Shown: one piece after another, positions 1 through 9,843 of the stretch
Layout: every line of letters starts with the position of its first letter
Numbering within the stretch: position 1 is the first letter of the stretch
Assembly (NCBI GenBank): GCA_009801015.1
Contig: VHZZ01008596.1
Location: 8,286-34,087 of the forward strand
Length of the DNA: 25,802 nt
Source: Silene noctiflora
Lineage: Eukaryota > Streptophyta > Magnoliopsida > Caryophyllales > Caryophyllaceae
Direction of reading: 5' to 3'
Program-made: the position numbers and the translations under genes
The notes under the pieces: model-generated
Seen by the model: only the letters and a program-made list of their open reading frames with translations
Database searches by the model: none
What the model was told of the DNA's origin: nothing

Positions 1-1373
1 TAGCCTTGTTAGCATAGTTAATCATTCACATGTTCTGTCCGACTAAACTAGAGCGATACAAAGACTTATACCATTCTAACCCCGTCATCCTTGTGGTTCA
101 ACACGCTTATTATACTACTTAATTTGGGTTTTTATAAATTATTTTTGATCGGGAGTCGACGACTAAAATCCCGTTATCAACATGCTAAGCTAAATTAAAA
201 ACAACTTTTTCATTTTTAACTCAAACATTTACAATTTAAAAACAATAAGTTAAGTATAATTCACTATTTAAGCTTAAAAAATCTAACATTTTCACTAACT
301 CAAACATTCTAACATCATCATCAACAACAACATTTTAATTAGTAACAAAAAAAATCGCGTTTTTTTTTTTTTTTTATGTTAGGAAAAAAATCCTGACGGA
401 AATTCCGTTAGTACTTCGCCTCAATTATTTGCGTACTGTACAAAATTCAAATGAAAGTACTGACGGAATTTCCGTCAGTATTAGTCAACTTAGCTAAATC
501 AAACTAAAACATTCTAACATACTTATCAACAACAACAACATATAAATTACAACATTCTACCTTCATCATCAAACATTCTAACATACACAAATGACTACTA
601 TCCTAGAGTCAATTAAACTAATTAAACAAAACTAATTAAACTAATTAAACAAAGAGGGCTTAAAACATACCTAATTAACAAGAAACAAAGAGGAAAGAGA
701 AAGAGGCGGCAGTAGGCGGTGATGGTCGCCGGAATAATAAGGTTGTGGTGTTGGTGGTGTCGGGTTTGGGGGGTTAGGGTTAGGAGGGAAATTGATTTGG
801 GGGAAAAATGGATGCGGAAATGAGGTTGTCGCGTCTTTTTTTTTTTATGTCAGGAAAAATCCTGACGGAATAACCGTCAGGAATTTTAAAAAAATTTCGG
901 GAAACTGACGGATTTTCCGTCAGTATTGGTCAAACTTTGACTAATACTGACGGAATTTCCGTCAGGATTTCGCCTCAATTATTGCGCACAGTACAAAATT
1001 CAAAATGATAGTACTGACGGAATTTCCGTCAGTATTTGTCAACTTTTTGACTTTTACTGACGGAATTTCCGTCAGTACCTTATCTCAATTATTGGGGAAT
1101 TTTGGGCCAGAGGAGATGTAGTTCTGACGGAAAATCCGTCAGTATTTTAGTTTTACTGACGGAATTTCCGTCAGTATTCGTCAGTATTTTTTGCCGCCAT
1201 TAACTTTGTCAACGCGCCAACATTTACTGACGGTTGGTGACGGATTTTCCGTCAGGATTATTTTCCTGACGGAAAATCCGTCAGTTTTCCGTCAGTTTCC
1301 CGTTTTCACTGACGGGTTCATAATTCCGTCAGTATTTCCGTCAGTTTCCCGTGTTTTTGTTTTTTTTGTAGTG
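1..1373 (-). mobile_element. Terminal part of a CACTA (En/Spm-type) DNA transposon, extending off the left edge
   Basis: The right boundary at 1360-1373 reads TTTTTTTTGTAGTG, the reverse complement of a CACTACAAAA terminus, which is the hallmark of plant CACTA elements. Next to it lies about 1 kb packed with a short palindromic motif, as expected for the subterminal region where the transposase binds. Read on the minus strand, the repeats are followed near 830-672 by a pyrimidine-rich, leader-like stretch and a possible splice donor near 671. This would fit the start of the element's transposase gene, but no transposase coding sequence is visible in 1-670. The opposite terminus is not in the window. 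The bases after the end, AAT at 1374-1376, would be the 3-bp target duplication, which cannot be confirmed without the other end. Confidence 0.72.
376..1355. repeat. Palindromic CTGACGGAATTTCCGTCAG subterminal repeat array
   Basis: At least ten copies of a 19-bp near-palindrome, CTGACGGAATTTCCGTCAG or a close variant, occur at about 393, 460, 861, 905, 946, 1014, 1057, 1123, 1155, 1237 and 1266, followed by half-copies up to 1345. Many are preceded by TA or GTA and followed by TATT. Dense short repeats inside the ends of CACTA elements are known as transposase-binding sites; assigning that role to this particular motif is inference. A 110-160 bp block of the array is itself duplicated (355-489 resembles 829-1041). 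Confidence 0.8.
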
Positions 1374-1376
1374 AAT

Positions 1377-2387
1377 CACTCTTGATGAGTTTAAGATAAT
1401 TAGAAAGACGTCACTTGTATTTTCATAAAGAGACGAGTAAACATTCTAAAGAGGTGCTTATTCACAATATTACCACGTTCACAGAAAACAACCAATCTCA
1501 TAATTAATTTTGGACAGTCATATCGTAATCTTTCAAGTGAATTCACTAATATTGACTTATTTTTTATTTGATCGAAATGCTAAGCCAGAGATAAGCAAAA
1601 AAACTAAATTGTATCCCAATTTAGGAGAATAATAACCATATCCAACCCCGCCCCTCTTAAAATACACAACTAAAACCCAAGTCAAGCATTAATAAAAATC
1701 AAACAAACATGCTTATTTTACACTTTCCATATAGACAACCGTGCTCATTAGGAATACGTATTTATACCCGATCTTTCCAAAAGAGTTGCTCTCATTATTT
1801 ACGTTGGACGACTCACCGTTTTTATGATTAATTAGAGACATCCATATTCTGCTTACTCGAAGTAGGTGATAAACCGACAACCTAGTAGCCATAAGTTTTC
1901 ACACTATTTTAACTAATAAGATAAACTCATATTCAAAAATGCAAAGTTGAGACTCACACATACGACACAAACCATTAAAACAACTCCACAGAACGGCCAC
2001 GACTCATGGAAAGTCCCAACCCGTCCAAACCATGCGGTCAAGTTCATGTTTATCAGCCCGCCTCAACCCGTAAGACCCTCAGGCTGGTTTAGGACTTAAA
2101 AAGTTGGCGAAGCCTGTCCATTTCGCAATAAATAAATAAGTATGACAGAGCGAGTTAGGGCCAAACACGAGCTAATCCTACCTGACTCGTGTAGCCAATC
2201 CTGTCAGACTGAAAGATTTAGGGCTTGCTCAAAGGAGACCAGCCCGTGGCATAGTCTAATATCTTAAAAAATCGACTTTTTTTAGAAAATTGACAATTTC
2301 TTTTATTTTACCTACAACTCTAATCAAGAACACAAAGTTAAGAACGAAAAAGAAAAAAAAGAAACAATGGAGTCTTCCTTGTGAGGG
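1377..2387. other. Intergenic DNA without a recognisable gene
   Basis: No ORF with family character is present on either strand. Around 2010-2260 the sequence is richer in CCCG/GCCC words (for example AGCCCGCCTCAACCCG), which resembles the decayed interior of hAT-type MITEs common in plants, but no terminal repeats could be matched. Confidence 0.5.
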
Positions 2388-2535
2388 TCACAAGCTTGTG
2401 ACGTCCTATAAGTTCTCTCAACTTGCTTTTCCACTTGCAATACGTGAAAGATCACAAGCTTGTGACGTTTCACAAATTATCCCCACTTGCTTTTCCACTA
2501 ATATTATGCGAAAGATCACAAACTTATAACGAAAA
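2388..2535. repeat. 64-bp tandem repeat, about 2.3 units, with TCACAAGCTTGTGA palindrome
   Basis: TCACAAGCTTGTGACGT begins at 2388 and again at 2452, and a decayed third start (TCACAAACTTATAACG) lies at 2516, giving a period of 64 bp. Each unit also carries a CACTTGCTTTTCCACT-like segment. The same words, in reverse complement (GGCAAGTGG), occur in the MITE at 17944-18082, and ACAAGCTTGTGAC occurs in the one at 10735-10844. The array is therefore probably a multiplied relic of that MITE family. It lies about 210 bp upstream of the TATA box of the next gene. Confidence 0.6.
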
Positions 2536-2747
2536 GTATCCGTTACGAATCAAATTTTGTGGAAAAAAAGATCAGAAGATTCATTCATTGACAAAAATTT
2601 CAACTCAATTTCAACACCCGCCCATATCGCACCTTCCCACCATTCCCCTTCGAAATCTCAAAACACAAAAACTTGAAAAAATCCCTCGCACCTCTCCCTC
2701 CACAATCCACCCTTATTTTCCCGCCTTTCTTCCCTCTCTTATCCCCC

Positions 2748-2755
2748 TTTATAAA
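2748..2755 (+). promoter_or_regulatory. TATA box of the 119-residue protein gene
   Basis: TTTATAAA sits in a strongly C/T-rich tract about 125 bp before the start codon. The following sequence (2760-2879) is a pyrimidine-rich leader without ATG, typical of plant 5' untranslated regions. Transcription would be expected to start near 2780; this is inference from spacing. Confidence 0.55.
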
Positions 2756-2879
2756 CCCCCCAACCCCATCCACCATTCTTCCCCCAATTCCTCACCTACT
2801 CTCAAACCCTAATTTCTCATTTCCCCAATCGCTTCCCCCATTAATCTCCTCCATTTCCCTCTACATTCGTATAATAAAC

Positions 2880-3239
2880 ATGAATCGGAGGATCCGAACT
2901 CAATCAACTCGTCCTTCGACTCACCGATTCAAGGAGTATCTTAAACCCGGCGCACTCGCTCGTCTCCGCGACTCCAAGATCTCTATTCGCTCTCACCGAG
3001 TTAACTCGGTTTTGCTTCAGCGCGATGAAAGTTACGATAATGTGTCGAGTCAACTCACTGACTTGCCTCCCGAGTTTGCGAACTTAAACCGTGGACCGCA
3101 GTGTTTTGGACGGAAGAAACTCGGCGCGGCGAGAGCGTTCGTTAGTGTTAATCATGCAGTAGTTTCTGATATTGTTGTTGATCCTTTTATTAGTAGCGTT
3201 GTTAATGCTGCTAATAATAATAATTTACTTGTTCATTAA
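2880..3239 (+). CDS. Small basic plant protein of unknown function, single exon
   Basis: The frame encodes 119 residues from the ATG at 2880 to TAA at 3237-3239. It is open further upstream, but that part has no ATG and lies in the leader, so this start is the natural one. The N-terminal 45 residues are rich in Arg and Ser and contain KEYLKPGALARLRDSKIS (residues 18-35), a segment I recall from small uncharacterised angiosperm proteins; this is unverified memory. Residues 61-72 (DLPPEFANLNRG) and the QCFGRKKLGAARAF segment (74-87) also look conserved in character, while the C-terminus is Asn-rich (NNNN at 112-115) and probably variable. There is no signal peptide, membrane span or catalytic motif. 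Coding base composition is clearly more GC-rich than the flanks, and TATA box and leader support a real gene. The function is unknown. Confidence 0.78.
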   Translation: MNRRIRTQSTRPSTHRFKEYLKPGALARLRDSKISIRSHRVNSVLLQRDESYDNVSSQLTDLPPEFANLNRGPQCFGRKKLGAARAFVSVNHAVVSDIVVDPFISSVVNAANNNNLLVH

Positions 3240-3448
3240 TTAGATAATTTATAATTATTATAATTATAATTTTGTAGAAATTTTTGTTGTTGAGATTATG
3301 ATATAGATCTGAATATACACAGTGTTTTGTTCATCTTTGTTCAATTAATGAAATAGTAAAACATGATTTGCCGGTATTAATTAATGTTTTAGCAGTTAAT
3401 AGATTTTTTTTGATTAAATTTGTTTTAAATTATTGTTAATTGCAATTG

Positions 3449-3794
3449 AATGCTTATGATTTGATCGATTAATTGCGCCGTTAATCTCATGTTTTGTCGA
3501 TTTTCATAGATTTGTTATTCTGTTTATTATGATTTAGGAAGGTTGCCTGTAATTATGAGTATTAATCTTAAGGATCACTTAAAAATTCATATATTTGATT
3601 AGGTTATATGCTCTTAATGTCAAATGCTTATGATTGATTGATTAATTGCGCCGTTAATCTCAAGTTTTGTCGATTTTCATGGATTTGTTAATGTGTTTAC
3701 TTGGATTTAGGAAGGTTGCTTATAATTTCGAGTATTAATCGAAAGGATCACTTAAGATTCTATATATTTGTTTAGGGTATATGCTCTTAATGTC
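3449..3794. repeat. 173-bp tandem duplication downstream of the 119-residue gene
   Basis: Two adjacent copies (about 3449-3621 and 3622-3794) share long blocks such as ATTAATTGCGCCGTTAATCT, GATTTAGGAAGGTTGC and ATATGCTCTTAATGTC at a constant offset of about 173 bp, with perhaps 15-20 percent divergence by eye. No coding potential is seen. The block could lie in the 3' untranslated region or just beyond it; an AATGAAAT-type polyadenylation signal near 3348 suggests the transcript ends earlier. Confidence 0.8.
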
Positions 3795-4025
3795 GTCTCT
3801 ATGATTTGTTGTTGAATTAGGGTTTGTTTATCACTTGAGTTAGTTAGTTTCAGCCAATTTAAATGAAGCATTGTTATGATGGTTTATAGCGAAAATTGGC
3901 ACTAGATTTGTCTAGGCTGACAACATATCTAGAGCTTGATCATAACTGTTGCGAATTAAGTCATCTACCGTAAATGACCAGTAGAAACTGTGGTGTTTTT
4001 CGTGTGAGTGGCCGAATTGTAGGAT

Positions 4026-5822
4026 CTTGTTCAGGATACTGAGATGGTTGACATTTTTGCAATTTGTATACTAGATGTGTGTTGCTGGTTCTGCTTGCTT
4101 GTGCTCTTACTTATTAGACTTGTGAATCCCATTAGATTCCATAAAGCAAATACTGGCATTAGTCATTGATCGTTACATTCTTCTATTCATCTACAAATAT
4201 TGGTTTTCAGACTCAAGTAATTTCAGTAGTATTCCACGTTTTTATTATCTTCTAGACATTAAACTTTCTGTCGTGCCTCGATTATGGCTTGTCCTGCCAG
4301 TAGACTAGAAGAGGTAGATTGTTTACCACATTCTTTGCAACGGGTATCTCAATGATGGGGGGAGTACTTTGAAATCTGTGTGAGAATTTTTTTCACAAGT
4401 ATTACCTCTTCTGTAATGGAAGTGTTAGACGTTATGTACTCGCAGTTTTTTTTCATAGGCTCTCTGTATTAATTCAATGGCATTTTGTTGTGATGCCTAT
4501 ATCGACCTTGTGATAGTCGTTCACTTAGCTTGGTTAATCATCGGAAAGATTAGCAGAACTCGTAGAAGGAAATAAGTCTGTTCACAGAAGGAGATTCTGC
4601 ATCAATAAGCTGTAAATCTGTATTCATCATTAACATGCTTATAATTACAAATCGAAGTCACGGGAGGCTGTATCCAATCGCTGACGTATGAAGATCTGTA
4701 GAAGAACGATATGAAATCTCAAGCTGATATGGTAGAGGGTCGATGGTGTTATCATTGCTCTCTTTGAAGAAGGTATGTCCAGTTCCTCTTTTTTATTATT
4801 ATTATGTTTGCTGTGAGATTATTGTATATGAGACTATAACAACATTATCCCAGTGCTTTAATGACTCCTGCAAATTGCAGGGTAGGGGGGGTGGGGTTCA
4901 CATGTACGCATCCTTACCCTTGTGTTAGCAAACACAAAGAAGCCGTTTCTGAATGACCGAGATGGATGTTTATATTAAGAACAACATACAAGACTATGTG
5001 GTATATCAGAGGGTGCTACAGAACGACAGCTCTGCATATGAATCTTAATTGTGATTGTTCTTGTTTATGTTTATGTTTATATTATTCCAGAATATGCATT
5101 CATTGATTGACCATATCATTGCATCTCGCTTCTGAATCTCGTCTTTTGAATGTTAAAAATACAGTCAAAGCGTAATGTTAAAAGATGAGACTCATAGGAG
5201 TCATTGAAGCATATGAATGCCAGATATATGAGCTTGGTTTACAACTTTTTATCGTTAAGATATGAGACTCGTTTGATTTATCAATCCAGTATTCTTTATA
5301 CTTGCAGTTCGTTGTAGACTCATGATTTACTGTGTGACTATTTTGTTTGTTGAATGAAACGAGCTAGATAGTTATACTATATTATGGGCTATCAGTGCAG
5401 AATCTCTTAACATATAGAGCTAGATATATACCATATAAATGTGTTTTAAGTTATCAACATAAAATCCATATATGATCTTTAATTCCATAAACTATTAAAC
5501 ACAAGTGAGTGTGGCTTCAGCTGTTAATTATTATGTCTCATATTGAGATCCTTCATCAACCATGTGGGCTTTATGACTTTGTCCTGCTGATTCATTGGCG
5601 TTTTCTAATGACGATACATGTCAAATGACCCCAAATCATTTTGAGATTGAACCCTTATTGCTGTTGTTGCTAGGCAAAGGCATACATGCCAGCATGTGGT
5701 AAAATGAAATAATTCAGTAGCTTTATTTCTAATGCTACAAGCCTACAAGGTATAAGCATAAGTATATTCTGTGTTGTTTTCCAAGGAATCTATATTGGTA
5801 TTCTGGAACTTCATCCTGAAAC
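4026..5822. repeat. Large diverged tandem duplication, copy 1 (noncoding)
   Basis: This segment corresponds in order to 5823-7146. Matching blocks include ATAAAGCAAATACTGGCAT (about 4141), GAAGAGGTAGATTGTTTACC (about 4308), CCTTGTGATAGTCGTTCACT (about 4506), AAGTCTGTTCACAGAAGGAG (about 4573), AAAAGATGAGACTCATAGGA (about 5180), CCAGATATATGAGCTTGGTT (about 5220), CGAGCTAGATAGTTATACTA (about 5361) and GTGGTAAAATGAAATAATTC (about 5696). Copy 1 is longer than copy 2, partly because of a SINE-like insert near 4834-4965. No ORF of note exists in either copy. It could be a decayed transposon, a noncoding transcript unit or a duplicated gene remnant; I cannot tell which. Confidence 0.75.
4834..4965 (+). 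mobile_element. SINE-like retroelement fragment
   Basis: The stretch reads CATTATCCCAGTGC, then a G-rich run, then CATGTACGCATCCTTACCCT, and ends in AGCCGTTTCTGAATGACC. This order (CCCAGTG, GGGG, ATGTACGCAxCCTTACCC, AGxxGxTTCxxxxTGACC) matches a short repeat widespread in angiosperm genomes that I recall as SINE-like, though I cannot confirm the family name. It interrupts copy 1 of the large duplication and is absent from copy 2. Related shorter pieces occur in LpxK introns near 21411, 21635 and 23884 (the last on the minus strand). Confidence 0.45.
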
Positions 5823-7146
5823 AGCTGAGATGATCAACATTTCCGCAAACTGTATATGACTAATAGACACGAGTGAGCCTCGCTGTGAACTATGTAGTAC
5901 CCGGGATTTACTTGATGTGCGTCGTTGGTTCTATTTGGTAATGCTTCAACTTATTAGATTACATAAAGCAAACACTGGCATGAGTCATTGATTGTTACAT
6001 TCTTCAATAGATTTCAAAACTTGGCTTTCAAACTGAAAGAACTTCAGTACTATTCCTCGTTTTTATCATCTCGTACACATTAAACTTTCCACCATGCCTC
6101 ACGATTGTGATTTGTCCCGCTAGCAGCGGCAGTCCATTTAGGTATTAGGGTAATGTAGTTACTAGTTAGTGCTCTCCTGATCTCCTCTCATGATTATGTG
6201 TTGTGTTTTCATACAATTTCTGTGCCTACAGTTGACTGAATTACTCTTGGATCTGGTTTCAAGTAATCTAGTATCCTGTAATGTGCCGTAATGGGTGTGC
6301 AGAATAGGGCATTAACTAGGCCAAGTAGTACACACTGTTGCACATAACTGAATTTTCTAGAACTGAAGAGGTAGATTATTTACGACATTCTTTGTGACGG
6401 GTATCTCAATGACGCAGGAAGTACTTTGAAACCTGTCTGAGGAATTATCTCCCAAGTATTTACCTCTTTTGTAATGGGGACCTTGTGATAGTCGGTTCAC
6501 TTAGTTTGGTTATAAGTCTGTTCACAGAAGGAGTTTCTGCACTGGCAGCAATAAGCTGTAATCATCATTAGCATGCACTGATTGACCCATATCATTGCAT
6601 ATCACTTCTGAATTTCGTCTTTTGGCAGGTTAAGAATACAGTAAAAGCAATGTAATGTCAAAAGATGAGACTCATAGGAGTCGCTGAAGCGTATGGATGC
6701 CAGATATATGAGCTTGGTTTACAATTTTTCTTCATTTAGATACGAGACTTGTTTGATTTGTCCAGTATTCTTAATTTACTCACTTCCTTCTTGAGTCATA
6801 TTAATTTCCTTGTTGAATGAATCGAGCTAGATAGTTATACTATTTAATGGGGTACCGGTGCAGAATCTCTTAATATACATAGCTAGATATATACCATATA
6901 AGATGTGTTCCAAGTTATCAACATATAATCCACTCCATATATTTTATATGATCTTTCATGCCATGTCAGATGATCCCGAATCATTTGAGATTGATGCCGG
7001 CATGTGGTAAAATGAAATAATTCAGTAGCTTTATTTCTAATGCTACAAGCCTACAAGGTATAAGGCTATAAGCATAAGTATATTCTTTCTGCTGTTTTCC
7101 CGTGCTTCAAGGAAACTGTGTTGGCATTTCTGGAACTTCATCCATA
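5823..7146. repeat. Large diverged tandem duplication, copy 2 (noncoding)
   Basis: This copy runs parallel to 4026-5822. It carries an extra block of about 240 bp at 6122-6361 that copy 1 lacks, inserted just before the shared GAAGAGGTAGATT motif, and it lacks the SINE-like insert of copy 1. Divergence is uneven: around 6655-6725 the match to 5175-5245 is nearly perfect, whereas the first 200 bp are poorly matched. No coding frame is evident. Confidence 0.75.
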
Positions 7147-8185
7147 AATAACTTCCTTTCTTTTAGGAGTTAATTGTTTATTTGAGGTTGAGATGTTCTT
7201 TTAGTAGACAGCTTCCGTCAAATTGAGATCATGACTATGTTCGGGGAGGTACTGCTGGAGGTGAAATTGAAACTGTAAGCAATTACCATAGCTAGTTGTT
7301 CTTCTGAATCTATTGTCTGACCATCTTGCCTTTTGTTTCAGCAAAACGCATTGAGGCAGGACCGCAGAACTGTAAACAGGACATGCACAGAGGAATTCTG
7401 ACGATGAGTTTCGTGGTATCTAACAATGTTCAGGCTTTTGTTGTGTTAAAAATATGATTAACACAACATAAGACACATGCTCTGACCAGTGACTACTAAC
7501 ATGAAGGATTCAACTCATTCAAGCACCTGTCCCTTGGCAACATGTAAGTTATCGATAAGATCCTTTTGGTACGTGGTTCATAAAAAAACAAAGTTTTGTT
7601 CATCATCTCAGAGCGCCTAGTGCAATGATTCATGAGAGCTACTTTTAGAAATTAATAAGGTTGAGTCTTAACTCTCAACTCGAAACTCAAGTTGCCGTAT
7701 TATTCAATGATGGTTACAAGTTTACATGATTGAAGGGCAGGGCATGGATGGAAGATTGGGAGACTATAATGCTTGGACAAGACTGATACTACATACATGC
7801 ACTGGAACTTAACCAAATCCTCAACATGGACGGTATGCCCAACCTTCAATAAAAAAATACTCTGTACTTCTTTCTTCTTAATCAGTTAGTAAACAAATGA
7901 AGGAGCCGGAGAGAGTAATACTTTTGACATTCACACTAAAATTCACAAAAATAAAAGTTATACAGGTTCATGGAATATGTCTAAGGGGAGTAAAACTTGA
8001 CGTTCTCATCTTGTTTTAGCAAGTTTCATGTCAATTTGTGCTTAGGTTGTATTTTGTTCACAATTAATATGGCTCGTTGAGTTTTTATCCTTATGTGGTG
8101 GGCTCTTCTGAGGAAGTGGAGACAGTTGAATGCAATTTTTGGCTGCTACCAGCAATGCCACTATGTTAGGTCCGTCTATTATAGT
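7147..8185. other. Intergenic stretch without a supported gene
   Basis: No family-like ORF is visible. A pyrimidine tract ending CTTTTGTTTCAG near 7331-7342 looks like a splice acceptor, and the next 100 bp are slightly more GC-rich. This could be an exon of a noncoding transcript, but I found no matching donor or frame. Confidence 0.35.
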
Positions 8186-8275
8186 AGTCTCTCCGTCCTA
8201 TTTTTATTGTCCCATTTTCTCCAAAATCTATCCCACTTTTATTGTCCCCTTACTTACCATCTCCAATGTTTTATG
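8186..8275. mobile_element. Truncated Stowaway-like MITE
   Basis: CTCCGTCCTATTTTTATTGT and the following CCCACTTTTATTGTCCCC are typical of the 5' end of plant Stowaway MITEs (CTCCCTCCGTCC terminus). No matching right end was found before the intact MITE at 8314, so this appears to be a fragment. Confidence 0.5.
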
Positions 8276-8313
8276 TAGAGTTCATTATTTTAATGAACCA
8301 TACATATTATATA

Positions 8314-8591
8314 CTCCCTCGGATCCAGACAGATGGTAACACTTACCTAAAATGGGATGATCCACACCAATGGTAACATACCATATTTGGCATGAAAAAC
8401 GACTAAATTACCCTTACATCCACTACCTATTTACAACTTTACCATCCACTCACCCACTCACAAACTACNTATTTAATTCACATAAACNCATGTGGCCCCA
8501 ATCAAATTTTCCTACTTTANCCCTCACTTTTCCACCTTTTCTTAAATAACCACTTTTTCCNTNNGTTATCATTTGTCTGGATCGGAGGGAG
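8314..8591. mobile_element. Intact Stowaway MITE (278 bp)
   Basis: The left end CTCCCTCGGATCCAGACA and the right end TGTCTGGATCGGAGGGAG form inverted terminal repeats. TA dinucleotides on both sides (8312-8313 and 8592-8593) are the expected Tc1/mariner target duplication. The interior is AT-rich and noncoding and contains six Ns, so the internal sequence is not fully resolved. Confidence 0.9.
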
Positions 8592-8593
8592 TA

Positions 8594-9630
8594 TGAGACT
8601 ATAAGACTTTGGTATCATACTGAAACTCAATATCATCCGATGACACCATCTCATTTTCTAAAATATTACGAAAACATTAAGAATCTAGTCATACTATTGA
8701 TGAGGGAAACCGTTTGGATTCCTTGCACTTTCTTCTTTTTCTAAGGAATCTAAGCTAGGAGACAGAAAATTTTATTGAAGTTGGGGTGAAAATCTCAATT
8801 CACTGAATGGCGGCCATCTTTGTTGTCGACAAACATATGAATGGCGGCTTGACAATAAAACCACATGTAAAATTGTGTTTTTAATCCAATGCTTTCACTT
8901 TCTCTCAAAATGACTTCAAGTTATCTTATCTTATAATATATCTATTCCTGAGGTAGAATGTTAACCTTAGTTTTCATAATTAGCGGTAAAATGCCGAGTC
9001 AAATATAGTAAGTAATTCATAAAGCTTATAACTTTGTTGTGCCACGAACTCTTGTGAAAGTCCGTCTCTCAATAAATTATTGAGAGACTACTTATTTATC
9101 ACTCCTTATACTCCGTCTTTCACGATGTTTATTCCATTATAATTAATAAGTCGAATCTACTGAGTTTTTCCTGTTTTTTACTCTTGACTGTTAAATTGCA
9201 CTTCCCATGGGTAAATAATTGCTATTCTGTAATAGACAAGTAGCTAATCATGTGATATGTCATTTGGAATCCATACATCATCCGTGTGTTCCAGATATTC
9301 ATGTCTAATAAGGGGATAAAATGCGTGTAACGTTATTTTTAACGCGTGTAAGACTCTTCGTGCATATAACGACTTTATAATAACTTATACACCTCAAGGA
9401 CATTGTATATAACGTAAAATAATCTTATATGAAAATTCGTAATCTTCGCGAGTAAATACTTTCGCAGTCCAAGTGAATCTTCGTCTCACCATCCTTTAAA
9501 GCCTAGATAGTGAATCTTTTGATTTATTGAGTATAAAAATTCCCTTTTGCAATTTATTGGCTAATATCTTTTTTTAATGCAGATACTGTTCTCCTGGCCA
9601 TTGTGTGCAGAGTTTCTTAAATGCTCCTCT
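8594..9630. other. AT-rich intergenic DNA with a perfect palindrome at 9064-9088
   Basis: No gene is visible. At 9064-9088 a 12-bp arm GTCTCTCAATAA is followed, after one base, by its inverse TTATTGAGAGAC. The same GTCTCTCAATA/TATTGAGAGAC motif recurs in the MITE at 15823-15950, so this is probably a decayed relative. The stretch 9315-9450 holds several TAACG/CGTGTAA words without clear repeat structure. Confidence 0.45.
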
Positions 9631-9644
9631 TGCCCATTGGTTCC

Positions 9645-9653
9645 CTATATATT
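9645..9653 (+). promoter_or_regulatory. Probable TATA box of the S40 gene
   Basis: CTATATATT lies about 190 bp before the start codon, with an ATTGG (reverse CCAAT) box just upstream at about 9636-9640. A C/T-rich tract (9680-9730) follows and fits a plant leader. The assignment is by motif and spacing only. Confidence 0.45.
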
Positions 9654-9843
9654 GCTGGCAATTCCAAAATCCCAATAATTGATCTCTCTTTTCTCTCAAA
9701 TCCAAGATTCCCTTTGACAAATCCACCCGTCGATAAAATAGAGGCGGAAATAAGAACTAAGACAGTCTTAAGCAAGACAAGTTGTAAGATTACTAAGATA
9801 TATAATAGTAAGCAGCTTATTTTGGGTTTGTTGTGTGCAAATA

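Noticed and set aside
376..1355. CRISPR-like spacing of short repeats
   Set aside because: Repeats are palindromic and irregularly spaced, spacers share sequence, and the DNA is plant nuclear; the transposon end explains them.
1191..1385. Open frame of 64 codons across the CACTA end
   Set aside because: It runs through the palindromic repeats and the TIR; its Phe/Val-rich translation is a product of the repeat motif.
2290..2812. Two overlapping open frames upstream of the 119-residue gene
   Set aside because: They translate the 64-bp tandem repeat and the C/T-rich promoter and leader, and have no conserved character.
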